From positions 248,001-312,000 of the forward strand of contig NZ_AP018165.1 of the NCBI RefSeq assembly GCF_002356335.1: a stretch of DNA of 64,000 nucleotides, written 5' to 3'. The position numbers and the translations under genes were made by a program. The notes beneath the pieces were generated by a model, which ran no database searches, was not told where the DNA came from, and worked only from the letters and a program-made list of their open reading frames with translations. Within the stretch, counting starts at the first letter, position 1. Every line of letters starts with the position of its first letter. Positions 8,750 through 18,954 of the stretch are shown here, one piece after another. This DNA comes from [Mycobacterium] stephanolepidis (GTDB lineage Bacteria > Actinomycetota > Actinomycetes > Mycobacteriales > Mycobacteriaceae).

Positions 8750-11203
8750 GTGCCGCCTTCGGGGACATGGGTACTGGCCGAGTTGCCTGATTACGCGCGG
8801 AACAATCCGCTGTACGCGGGTCCCTCTCTGATCCATGGCTGGCTTCCGGTGGCGATTCAGGTCGTGGCGGCGTTGGCCTTGGTGGTCGGGCTCTATCGCA
8901 GACCGCGCAGTTGGCTGCGGGTGTGGGTGCCGAGCGCCGCCGTATCGGGCGCGGGCGCGGGCGCGCTGGCGTACTGGTACATCACCTCGCAGGGAATGGC
9001 GGACAACCCGCCTCCGCTCATGTTGTGGATCTGGATCGGTTTTGCCGCAGTGGCGTTGGTTGTCGCAATCGTCGGTTGGGTAGGCGCGCGATGGCTGCGC
9101 CGGGGAGTGATGGTGCTGGCCGCGCCACTGTGCCTGCTGGCTGCGCTGACCGTGCTGAATCAGTGGATCGACTACTACGACACGCTGCGTCTGGCGTGGG
9201 CCGCGGTGACCGCCGGCCCGCTGCCCGGTGAGACCGATATGGCGGCGGTGCAGGATCTGAAAGGCAAGGGCCCCACAGCGACCGGACATGTGGTTCCGGT
9301 CGACATCCCGGCGGACGTTGCGGGCTTCCAACATCGAACCGAGTACGTCTATCTGCCACCCGCCTGGTTCGCGCGGCCCACGCCTCCGAAGCTTCCTGTG
9401 GTAGTCATGATCTCCGGGGCATGGTCGACTCCGGCCGATTGGGTACGTCAGGGGAACGCCGTCGGCGCCATGGACCGCTTCGCGCAGTCTCATGACGGGC
9501 ATCGTGGGCATGACCTGCTGGCCTTGGTGCCGTACCGGCAGATTGCCGAGCGCGGATTTGTAGCGCCCGACGACGGTGCTCCACTACTGGCGCTTGCCGT
9601 CGAGCAGCAGGAGTCGGCGCCGTTGTCGGAGGTGTTAGACCGAATTCCCGAGTATCCGGTGGTGGTGGGCCACAGCGATTTCGACATCGACGACGAGGAG
9701 TACGCGCGTTTGGCCTCGGGAATCATCTCCGAGGAGATCGGCCAGGGGGCGGGAGCGAACTTCGTGCTCAAGCGGAACCTGTTGGTCCAGTTGCATGACT
9801 ATTCGATCAACACCGCGCTGACGCTCTTTCGGAGACTGTTGGAACGGGAGAAGGGTGCGTACTGGACGTTCCTGGTGAGTACCGGCGAACAGGTATTCAT
9901 CGGCGCCACCCCCGAACGCCATATCAGCGTGCAGGATTCGTTGGCGGTGATGAATCCGATCAGCGGGACGTACCGATACGGTGCCAACGGCCCGAATCTG
10001 GATGCGGTCATGGAGTTCCTTGCCGACACCAAGGAATCCGACGAGCTCTACATGGTGGTCGATGAGGAGCTGAAGATGATGGCCCGGATCTGCCCGGATG
10101 GCGGGCAGGTGCAGGGACCGTATTTGAAGGAGATGGCGCGGCTCGCGCACACCGAGTATCTGATTTCCGGTGTTACCGATCGAGATCCGCGCGAGATCCT
10201 GGCCGAGACGATGTTTGCGCCGACGGTGACGGGAAGCCCGCTGGAGAACGCGTGCCGTGTCATTCAACGGTACGAACCCAAGGGCCGCCGATACTACAGC
10301 GGCGTTGCCGCGTTGGTCAGCACAGATACAGCCGGTGTGCGGCAATTGGATTCAGCCATCTTGATCCGCACGGCGGAGATCGCACCGGATGGCGCGCTTA
10401 CCGCCGGCACCGGCGCCACCATCGTTCGGCATTCCAATCCGGCGAGCGAGGCCGCTGAAACCCGTAGCAAGGCAGCCGGATTACTCTCCGCCTTAACGAC
10501 ACGTCGGGAACTTCGCAGCCATCCTCGTGTTACGGAGGCTCTGGCGAGCCGCAACACCGGCATCGGGACCTTCTGGCTGGGACACGGATCGGGAGAGAAC
10601 GCCGCGAGTCTGGTGGGTCGCACCGCGCTGGTCGTCGACGCCGAGGACACGTTCACCTCGATGATCGGATTGCAGTTGCGGGCCTTGGGTTTACGCGTGG
10701 ATATCCGCCGGTTCGACGAGGATATCCAGCCCGGCGCACATGACATCCTGGTGCTCGGCCCCGGCCCGGGCGATCCGACGGCAATCGATGTTCCCAAGAT
10801 TGCGACACTGACCGCCCTGACGAAGACCGCACTGACTCAGCGTATTCCGTTCCTATCGATCTGCCTGAGTCATCAGGTGCTCTGCCGGCAGTTGGGCCTG
10901 CCCGTTCGTCGTCGGGATCAGCCCAACCAGGGCGTGCAGCGGCAGATCGATTTGTTCGGAACCGAGCGGCATGTCGGGTTCTACAACACCTTTGCCGCGG
11001 TGACGAGCGGCGAGTGGGTCGATACCCCCGCAGGGCGGGTGCAGATCAGTGCCGATGCCGTGACGGGCGAGGTTCATGCGGTGCGCGCCAAGCGGTTTGC
11101 ATCCATCCAGTTCCACGCCGAGTCCATCCTCACCCGCGACGGCGTGGGGATCTTCGGTGAGTTGCTCACGCCGCTGGCGACGGGTGTTCCGGTACTAGCA
11201 TGA
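8750..11203 (+). CDS. Chimaera: membrane-anchored esterase N-terminus fused to PhzE (ADIC synthase)
   Basis: From GTG 8750 the product is 817 residues (TTG 8783 is an alternative; the start is uncertain). Residues about 1-254 look like the N-terminal part of a mycobacterial membrane esterase: four TM helices (SLIHGWLPVAIQVV onwards), then the start of an alpha/beta-hydrolase domain (YVYLPPAWF, LPVVVMISGAWSTPADW) that stops at FAQSHDGH, before any nucleophile elbow. From about residue 255 (DLLALVPYRQIAERGF) to the end it is PhzE: a chorismate-binding MenF/TrpE/PabB-type domain (MNPISGTYRYG, DEELKMMARIC, FAPTVTGSP, YYSGVAAL) and a class I glutamine amidotransferase (CLSHQ, FHAES). The usual first 65 or so PhzE residues are missing. 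Activity is uncertain. Confidence 0.85.
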   Translation: MPPSGTWVLAELPDYARNNPLYAGPSLIHGWLPVAIQVVAALALVVGLYRRPRSWLRVWVPSAAVSGAGAGALAYWYITSQGMADNPPPLMLWIWIGFAAVALVVAIVGWVGARWLRRGVMVLAAPLCLLAALTVLNQWIDYYDTLRLAWAAVTAGPLPGETDMAAVQDLKGKGPTATGHVVPVDIPADVAGFQHRTEYVYLPPAWFARPTPPKLPVVVMISGAWSTPADWVRQGNAVGAMDRFAQSHDGHRGHDLLALVPYRQIAERGFVAPDDGAPLLALAVEQQESAPLSEVLDRIPEYPVVVGHSDFDIDDEEYARLASGIISEEIGQGAGANFVLKRNLLVQLHDYSINTALTLFRRLLEREKGAYWTFLVSTGEQVFIGATPERHISVQDSLAVMNPISGTYRYGANGPNLDAVMEFLADTKESDELYMVVDEELKMMARICPDGGQVQGPYLKEMARLAHTEYLISGVTDRDPREILAETMFAPTVTGSPLENACRVIQRYEPKGRRYYSGVAALVSTDTAGVRQLDSAILIRTAEIAPDGALTAGTGATIVRHSNPASEAAETRSKAAGLLSALTTRRELRSHPRVTEALASRNTGIGTFWLGHGSGENAASLVGRTALVVDAEDTFTSMIGLQLRALGLRVDIRRFDEDIQPGAHDILVLGPGPGDPTAIDVPKIATLTALTKTALTQRIPFLSICLSHQVLCRQLGLPVRRRDQPNQGVQRQIDLFGTERHVGFYNTFAAVTSGEWVDTPAGRVQISADAVTGEVHAVRAKRFASIQFHAESILTRDGVGIFGELLTPLATGVPVLA

Positions 11204-12159
11204 CAAGTGTGCGCATAGACATTCACGCTCACCTGTGGTCTGACGACTATCTGTCGTTACTCGACGAGTACGGGAGGGCCGGTACCGATGTCCATCGTGG
11301 CCTCGGGGCCGGGGCGACGCGTACCGATTTGGATGGGCGTTTCGCGCTGATGGACGAGGCGGGTGTTGATCTGCAGATCCTCTCGGCTACGCCGGCGTCA
11401 CCTCATTTCGGGGACGAGACCGCCGCCGTCGAGAGTGCCCGGTTCGTCAACGACGAGTACGCGAAGCTCGCCAGTGAGTATCCGGGAAGGTTCCGCGCGC
11501 TGGCGTCACTGCCGTTGCCGCACATCCCGGCCGCGTTGGAGGAGCTGAACCGTGCAATCGATGATCTGGGCATGTACGGCGCGTCGATCACGACCTCGGT
11601 GCTTGGCCGATCGATAGCCGATCCGATATTCGATCCGCTGTACGAGGAATTGAATAACAGGGGCGCAATACTTTTCGTTCATCCGGCAGGGTGCGGTGCG
11701 GACTCTTCCTTAATCACCGATCACTCGCTCACCTGGTCGATCGGAGCGCCGATCGAGGACACGATCGCCATCATGCATCTCATCGTCGCGGGTATCCCGT
11801 CGCGTTATCCGGATATGAAGATCGTGACGTGTCATCTGGGCGGGGCGTTACCGATGGTGCTGGAGCGCGCGAACCGTCAGGTGACCGAATGGGAAGCGAC
11901 GCATTGTCCGGAAGCACCCAAGGATGCCGTCCGGCGGCTGTGGTTCGACACGGTGGGGCATGACCACACTCCCGCGCTGCAGGCCGCTGTCGCGTCGCTC
12001 GGTGCCGACCGGTTGGTATTCGGCTCGGACTTCCCGTACCAGGGCGGTGCCAGGTACGTCAGTTCCGCGACGTACATCGAGGAGGGACTCTCGGCCGAGG
12101 ACGCGTCGCTGATCCTGGATCGCAATGGGGCTGAGCTGCTGGGCCTGGTCGGCGATTAG
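11200..12159 (+). CDS. Amidohydrolase 2 / ACMSD-like metal-dependent decarboxylase
   Basis: The 319-residue TIM-barrel protein has the family's metal site: IDIHAH at the N-terminus, FVHPAG in the middle (His), TCHLGG, and FGSDFPYQGG near the C-terminus with the catalytic Asp. Members include aminocarboxymuconate-semialdehyde, gamma-resorcylate and salicylate decarboxylases, which use Zn or Mn. Its ATG overlaps the stop of the PhzE chimaera (ATGA), so the two are translationally coupled and probably act on related aromatic carboxylates. It converges with the thioesterase gene by 4 bp. The substrate is unknown. Confidence 0.87.
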   Translation: MTSVRIDIHAHLWSDDYLSLLDEYGRAGTDVHRGLGAGATRTDLDGRFALMDEAGVDLQILSATPASPHFGDETAAVESARFVNDEYAKLASEYPGRFRALASLPLPHIPAALEELNRAIDDLGMYGASITTSVLGRSIADPIFDPLYEELNNRGAILFVHPAGCGADSSLITDHSLTWSIGAPIEDTIAIMHLIVAGIPSRYPDMKIVTCHLGGALPMVLERANRQVTEWEATHCPEAPKDAVRRLWFDTVGHDHTPALQAAVASLGADRLVFGSDFPYQGGARYVSSATYIEEGLSAEDASLILDRNGAELLGLVGD

Positions 12160-12611
12160 GCGTTTGTATCGGAGTGCGGTTGCGATGCGCTATTCGATGC
12201 CGACTCGGAAAGGCGAGCGCGAACGTCTTCGGAGAATGGTGTCGAGAGGCGCGAGCTTTCATCCATCAAAACAATGACGGAGAGGGCTCTCGCGACACAG
12301 CGATTGTCCTGAAAGATGGCTTGGCGGAGTTTGAGTGAACTGCGTCCGACGGAATCCACCGCGGTGCCGATAGTTACTTGGCCTGGCCACAGCATCTCGC
12401 CCAGGAAGTCGATCTCCAGACGCGCGATGACAAACGCCCTGTTTGGCTCCAGAATTTGTCTGGTGCTGTCGTGTAGGAACTCCACTCGCCCGGTTTCCAG
12501 CAAGGTGGAGAAGACGGAATTGTTGACGTGCCCTTGCCGGTCGGTATCGGCATAACGCAACTTATCGTGTGAATGCAGCGGAAACTCTGCAAGAGTTGGA
12601 ATTTCAGCCAT
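12156..12611 (-). CDS. Hotdog-fold acyl-CoA thioesterase (4HBT family)
   Basis: The 151-residue protein is a single hotdog domain with the 4-hydroxybenzoyl-CoA-thioesterase signature RYADTDRQGHVNNSVFSTLLE (Asp and the GHVNN helix start). It would hydrolyse acyl-CoA or acyl-ACP thioesters. The ATG at 12611 is preferred because AGGAAAGGA lies at good spacing upstream. The tail (SESASNSASQPHSDTNA) is low-complexity. It is transcribed toward the amidohydrolase gene, so shared function is not implied. Confidence 0.85.
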   Translation of the reverse strand: MAEIPTLAEFPLHSHDKLRYADTDRQGHVNNSVFSTLLETGRVEFLHDSTRQILEPNRAFVIARLEIDFLGEMLWPGQVTIGTAVDSVGRSSLKLRQAIFQDNRCVARALSVIVLMDESSRLSTPFSEDVRARLSESASNSASQPHSDTNA

Positions 12612-12739
12612 TCCCGCTGGTCCTTTCCTGTGCGAATTCGAGGGCACGGAGGGTATTGTCTCAATCCGATTTCACGATATCGGAAGGTAACACCCACCAC
12701 GGTTCGGGGCGGGATGGCCCACCCACTAGACTGATCACT

Positions 12740-12825
12740 GGACCCCGCGCGGCGTCTATCCTGTGAACTCCCCCAGGGCTGGAAGGCAGCAAGGGTCAAC
12801 GGGCTCTGTCGGGTGCGCGGGGTCC
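12740..12825 (+). ncRNA. ffs: SRP RNA (4.5S-type small SRP RNA)
   Basis: The segment begins GGACCCCGCGC and ends GCGCGGGGTCC, a perfect closing helix of 11 bp. The apex contains the conserved Ffh-binding region GGAAGGCAGCAAGGGTCAAC with the GGAAG loop. Size (about 86 nt) and position directly upstream of aspartate aminotransferase and dnaX match mycobacterial ffs. Confidence 0.95.
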
Positions 12826-12870
12826 CCTTTCCGAAGATCGCGACCTCCAGATGCCCTGCAGGGCGAATAG

Positions 12871-14816
<1,946 letters not shown>

Positions 14817-14849
14817 GGGACTTCCCCCATCCGTCTTGTGCGGATTCGC

Positions 14850-15575
14850 CTACGGCGCTTTTTGCACCTTGGCGATCTGCTTGTTGAGTAGATCCAACAC
14901 CAGTGCGTCTTGTTCGGGAGTCCACGGCTCGATGAATCGGTCGACCTCAATGCGGACGGTCGTGCCGCGGGGATGCGCGATGGCGATATGCGACTCGACG
15001 CCGATCTGATCGCCCTCGGGTCCGAGAAGGCCGCCGACCTTCACCAACTTGGTCTCCGCGGAGGCGCCGGGCAAATCTGCGATGGAGACATGGGCCTTCA
15101 TCGCCACTCCGTCGCCCTCCATTTGGACGGACGCGCATTCCTGGGCGCGCTTCGCGAGGTCGTCGAATGATTGCTTGATGCCGAGCCCGACACTGCTCTC
15201 CGCCATCACGGTGTCCGAGTCGTACTTGGCGCGCGCCCTGTCGTAGTCGCCGTCTCCCTCGGAGATGAACTCGTAGCACCCCGGCGGGTTGACCTTCTCC
15301 GGCTTGGACTTGTCCGCCTTGTCCTTGTCGAGTTTGAGCTTGTCTTCGATGGTGAACGTCCCATTGCCGGCGGGGAAGTCCTCCCGGGTCAGCAAAAGTG
15401 CGGTTGCCGGGCCCTCGGGCAACTTCACGGCCGGCTCGTCGGCCTTCTGGGTACTCGACGACGGCGCCGGTGACTCACTCGGCGATTCCTTGGAACAAGC
15501 GGAGGTGAATACGAGTGCGATGACACTCGCGCCAACCGCCAACACAGTGTTCATATCAACGCGACGTGTCTTCAT
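14850..15575 (-). CDS. Mycobacterial lipoprotein, paralogue 2 of a pair
   Basis: The 241-residue lipoprotein has a basic n-region (MKTRRVD), a hydrophobic core and lipobox FTSAC, followed by a Ser/Pro-rich spacer. It shares ALLLTREDFPAGNGTF and the end HPRGTTVRIEVDRFIEPWTPEQDALVLDLLNKQIAKVQKAP with the downstream paralogue. An extra charged insert rich in Lys and Asp (about residues 75-95) is specific to this copy. The start could also be ATG 15554, but the longer form keeps the positively charged n-region. Only 33 nt separate the two genes, so they are likely co-transcribed. Confidence 0.8.
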   Translation of the reverse strand: MKTRRVDMNTVLAVGASVIALVFTSACSKESPSESPAPSSSTQKADEPAVKLPEGPATALLLTREDFPAGNGTFTIEDKLKLDKDKADKSKPEKVNPPGCYEFISEGDGDYDRARAKYDSDTVMAESSVGLGIKQSFDDLAKRAQECASVQMEGDGVAMKAHVSIADLPGASAETKLVKVGGLLGPEGDQIGVESHIAIAHPRGTTVRIEVDRFIEPWTPEQDALVLDLLNKQIAKVQKAP

Positions 15576-15670
15576 GCGCGGACTTTAGCGAACAAGATCA
15601 CCCAATGTGGCCGTTTGTTCGTCAGGTGGCCCGCCAAGGTCGTCTGCGGTCGCCGGTACCCTTGCTCTCC

Positions 15671-17647
15671 GTGGCCCTGTACCGCAAGTATCGCCCGGCG
15701 ACTTTCGCCGAAGTTATCGGCCAGGAGCACGTCACCGGACCGTTGACCACCGCGCTGGACGCGGGCCGCATCAACCACGCCTATCTGTTCTCGGGGCCCC
15801 GTGGCTGCGGTAAGACGTCCTCTGCCCGCATCCTGGCCCGCTCGCTGAACTGCGCGCAAGGCCCCACCTCGACGCCGTGTGGGATCTGTGATTCGTGTGT
15901 CGCGCTGGCGCCCAACGGGTCGGGGAACGTCGATGTCATCGAACTGGACGCGGCCAGCCACGGTGGCGTGGACGACACCCGTGAACTGCGCGATCGGGCC
16001 TTTTACGCACCCGCGCAGTCGCGCTATCGCATCTTCATCATCGATGAAGCGCACATGGTCACCACCGCAGGTTTCAACGCGCTGCTCAAGATCGTCGAGG
16101 AACCGCCCGAGCATCTGATCTTCGTCTTCGCCACCACCGAACCGGAGAAGGTGCTGCCGACCATCCGGTCACGTACCCACCACTACCCGTTCCGCCTACT
16201 GGCACCCAAGACGATGCGGACCCTCGTCGAGGGCATCTGTGCGCAGGAGAACGTCGCCGTCGACGATCCGGTGTACCCGCTGGTGATCCGTGCCGGTGCC
16301 GGATCCCCTCGAGACACGCTGTCGGTACTGGACCAGTTGCTCGCCGGCGCGGACGAGGAACGCGTGACGTACCAGCGGGCTCTCGCACTGCTGGGCGTCA
16401 CCGATATCGCGCTGATCGACGACGCGGTGGACGCCCTCGCGGCCGGTGACGGCGCGGCTGTGTTCGGAGCCATCGAAGGCGTGATGGATGCCGGACACGA
16501 CCCGCGTCGATTCGGCACCGACCTGCTCGAGCGTTTCCGTGATCTTATTGTCCTGCAAGCAGTTCCGGATGCAGTGGAGCGCGGGGTGGTCGACGCGCCA
16601 CAGGACGTGCTGGAGCGGATGCGCGAGCAGGCCGAGCGCATCGGGCCCGCGACCCTGACCCGATACGCCGAGGTGCTGCACGCCGGACTCGGGGAGATGC
16701 GTGGCGCGACGGCGCCTCGGCTGCTGCTGGAGGTGGTGTGCGCCCGGTTACTGCTGCCCTCGGCCACTGACGCGGAATCGGCTGTGCTGCAACGCGTCGA
16801 GCGCATCGAGAAGCGTCTGGACATGTCGGTGCCCGAGGCCGGTGGAGCAGGCGCGTCGCAGCGCTTTGTCCGCAAGTCCCAGGCACCCACTGCCTCGGAA
16901 GCATCCGCGCCGCCGGCTCCGGCGCCCGAGCCCCCCGCGTCGACTCCGCCCCCGGCGCCCGCTGCTCCAGAGCCCACTCCGGAGCCGGAGCCAGTTCCGA
17001 CACCTGAGCCCGAGCCCACCCCGGAACCTGCTCCGACACCTGAGCCCGAGCCGGCCCCGGAGCCGCCACCACCACCCGCTCCGGAGCCAGAACCAGAACC
17101 AGAGCCGGAACCTGCTCCCGAGCCGCGTCAGCCCGGGGCGCTTGACACCACCGCGGTGCGTAACGCCTGGGCCGAGATCCGATCCAAGGTCAGGGATCGC
17201 AGCCGCACCACCGAGGTCATGCTCTCCGGTGCCACCGTGCGTGCCATCGAGGGTAAGACCCTGGTGCTGTCCCATGATTCGCCGCCATTGGCCAAGCGCA
17301 TCACCGAGTCGCGTAATGCCGAGGTCATCCGGGAAGCGTTGAAGGATGCGCTCGGTGTCGACTGGGAGATCCGTTGCGAGGCGAGCAGCGCAGACCCCGG
17401 CGCCCCCGCCCCGGCACAGAAAGTCACCAAGGCCGCACCGCGGGTCGTGACCCGGCCCAGCCGCCCGACTCCCGAGCCCGAACCGGCACCCGAACCTGAG
17501 CCGGAACCCACGTCCCCGGAGGACGAGGAGGAGCAGATGCTCGCCGAGGCCGGGCAGGGCGAGGCCGGTCCGCGACGCGATCCCGAAGAGGTTGCGCTGG
17601 AACTACTTCAGAACGAGCTGGGCGCTCGCAAAATCGACCCCAGCTAG
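15671..17647 (+). CDS. dnaX: DNA polymerase III subunit gamma/tau
   Basis: The 658-residue clamp-loader ATPase starts with MALYRKYRPATFAEVIGQEHV from GTG 15671. Walker A is GPRGCGKTS, followed by the zinc-binding cluster C-x8-C-x2-C-x2-C (ending CGICDSC), Walker B IIDEAH and the arginine-finger region (EPEKVLPTIRSR). Residues about 400-500 form a Pro/Glu repeat linker (PEPEP, PTPEPEP), joined to a tau-like C-terminal domain and a second Pro/Glu stretch. Many dnaX genes make a short gamma by frameshifting; I see no A-rich slippery run, so a single long product is expected. Position matches Rv3721c. Confidence 0.95.
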   Translation: MALYRKYRPATFAEVIGQEHVTGPLTTALDAGRINHAYLFSGPRGCGKTSSARILARSLNCAQGPTSTPCGICDSCVALAPNGSGNVDVIELDAASHGGVDDTRELRDRAFYAPAQSRYRIFIIDEAHMVTTAGFNALLKIVEEPPEHLIFVFATTEPEKVLPTIRSRTHHYPFRLLAPKTMRTLVEGICAQENVAVDDPVYPLVIRAGAGSPRDTLSVLDQLLAGADEERVTYQRALALLGVTDIALIDDAVDALAAGDGAAVFGAIEGVMDAGHDPRRFGTDLLERFRDLIVLQAVPDAVERGVVDAPQDVLERMREQAERIGPATLTRYAEVLHAGLGEMRGATAPRLLLEVVCARLLLPSATDAESAVLQRVERIEKRLDMSVPEAGGAGASQRFVRKSQAPTASEASAPPAPAPEPPASTPPPAPAAPEPTPEPEPVPTPEPEPTPEPAPTPEPEPAPEPPPPPAPEPEPEPEPEPAPEPRQPGALDTTAVRNAWAEIRSKVRDRSRTTEVMLSGATVRAIEGKTLVLSHDSPPLAKRITESRNAEVIREALKDALGVDWEIRCEASSADPGAPAPAQKVTKAAPRVVTRPSRPTPEPEPAPEPEPEPTSPEDEEEQMLAEAGQGEAGPRRDPEEVALELLQNELGARKIDPS

Positions 17648-18954
17648 GGCTGCCACCACGGGCGTAGCGGCAGCGAGGACCCGCGCCGCGCGTCAAGTTT
17701 GGTGGCCAGCACCTGGTGCAGCTGAACGACATTGCGCTCGAAGCCCAGTCGTGAACCGGCCATGTACAGGCCCCAGACCTTCGCGGTGGCCTCGCCTACC
17801 TCGTCGACTGCCTCATCCCAGTGTTCGACGAGGTTGGCGCACCATTCCTTGAGTGTGAGTGCGTAATGGTGACGCAGATTCTCTTCGTGAAGCACCTCGA
17901 GGCCAACGTTCTGGATCTCGGTGATGATCTTCCCCGACCCGGTCAACTCCCCGTCGGGGAAGACGTAGCGGTCGATGAAATACCCTGCGACGGCTGAGGT
18001 TCGATTGTCTGGCCGGGTAATGCAATGGTTGAGCAGTAGGCCGCCGGTCTTCAGCCGCGACTGCAGAAACCGGAAGTATGCGGGATAGTTTGCGATGCCG
18101 ATGTGCTCGGTCAGTCCGATCGACGAGACCGCGTCGAACTCTCTTTCCGTGGTATCGCGATAGTCCGCATGACGGACCTCTGCCAGATCCGAAAGACCTT
18201 CGTCGGCAAGGGCCTTCTGTGCCCAGGCGGCCTGCTCGGCCGATAAGGTGACACCGGTGGCGCGCACGCCGCGCCGTGCGGCGTACCTCACCATCGATCC
18301 CCAGCCGCAACCCACGTCGAGCAGCCGGTCACCGGGCTTGAGCGCCAGCTTCTCGAAAACCAGCCGGTACTTGTTCTCCTGCGCCTCCTCCAGCGTGGCC
18401 TCAGCGTTCGGATAGCACGCGCAGGTATAGGTCATGGACGGCCCGAGTACCCACTCGTAGAACGCGTTCGAGACGTCATAGTGATGATGGATGGCCTCGG
18501 AATCGCGGGTCTTGCTGTGTCGGAATCCCTCGACGACTCGCCGCCAACGGGGCAGCGCCTCCTGCGGCGGCGGTGCGATGGGTCGCAGATGTTCGAAACC
18601 GATCGACCTGACGATGTTGGCCAGCACGCGCGCCGGAGGTCGCTTGAAATCTAGTCTGTCGGCCATGGCCTTCAACAGCTCGTAGGGGTCGCCCGGGTGC
18701 ACTCCCTGCATTTCGATATCGCCGGAAACATACGCCCGTGCCAGCCCCAGGTCACCCGGTGCCGTCGCCAAATACGTTGTACCGCGCGGCGTCAGTAGAT
18801 CGAGCCCCAGCTCGGCATTCTCCGGTCCGGCCTTGCTGCCGTCGTAGGCGCTGAAGCGCAGCGGCAGGTCTCCGGCCGCCATGATTTCGAGAATCTCGGC
18901 CAGCGAGAGCTTGCCGTTCTCGCCTCGGTCGTTCTTGGCCTGAGTCGTCGTCAT
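17644..18954 (-). CDS. SAM-dependent fatty-acid methyltransferase for 10-methylstearate (BfaB/TmsB type)
   Basis: The 436-residue protein is of the cyclopropane-fatty-acid-synthase family: an N-terminal lipid-binding domain, IHHHYDVSNAFYEWVLGPSMTYTCACY, the SAM site LLDVGCGWGSM and the catalytic-region TEHIGIANYPAYF. Its position beside dnaX and coupling to an FAD oxidoreductase match Rv3720, the methyltransferase (BfaB/TmsB) that methylates the oleoyl double bond to give 10-methylene-stearoyl phospholipid, the precursor of tuberculostearic acid. The start overlaps the end of the partner gene by 4 bp. It converges with dnaX. Confidence 0.9.
   Translation of the reverse strand: MTTTQAKNDRGENGKLSLAEILEIMAAGDLPLRFSAYDGSKAGPENAELGLDLLTPRGTTYLATAPGDLGLARAYVSGDIEMQGVHPGDPYELLKAMADRLDFKRPPARVLANIVRSIGFEHLRPIAPPPQEALPRWRRVVEGFRHSKTRDSEAIHHHYDVSNAFYEWVLGPSMTYTCACYPNAEATLEEAQENKYRLVFEKLALKPGDRLLDVGCGWGSMVRYAARRGVRATGVTLSAEQAAWAQKALADEGLSDLAEVRHADYRDTTEREFDAVSSIGLTEHIGIANYPAYFRFLQSRLKTGGLLLNHCITRPDNRTSAVAGYFIDRYVFPDGELTGSGKIITEIQNVGLEVLHEENLRHHYALTLKEWCANLVEHWDEAVDEVGEATAKVWGLYMAGSRLGFERNVVQLHQVLATKLDARRGSSLPLRPWWQP

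Noticed and set aside
16920..17135. Pro/Glu-coding repeat in dnaX considered as a mobile repeat or VNTR
   Set aside because: It is an imperfect in-frame linker usual for actinobacterial DnaX; no exact unit is conserved.
16183..17275. Ser/Arg/Gly-rich open frames antisense to the dnaX linker
   Set aside because: They arise from the Pro/Glu repeat of DnaX read on the other strand.
15671..17647. Programmed frameshift site for a short gamma subunit in dnaX
   Set aside because: No A-rich slippery heptamer is visible, and mycobacterial dnaX is not known to use one.
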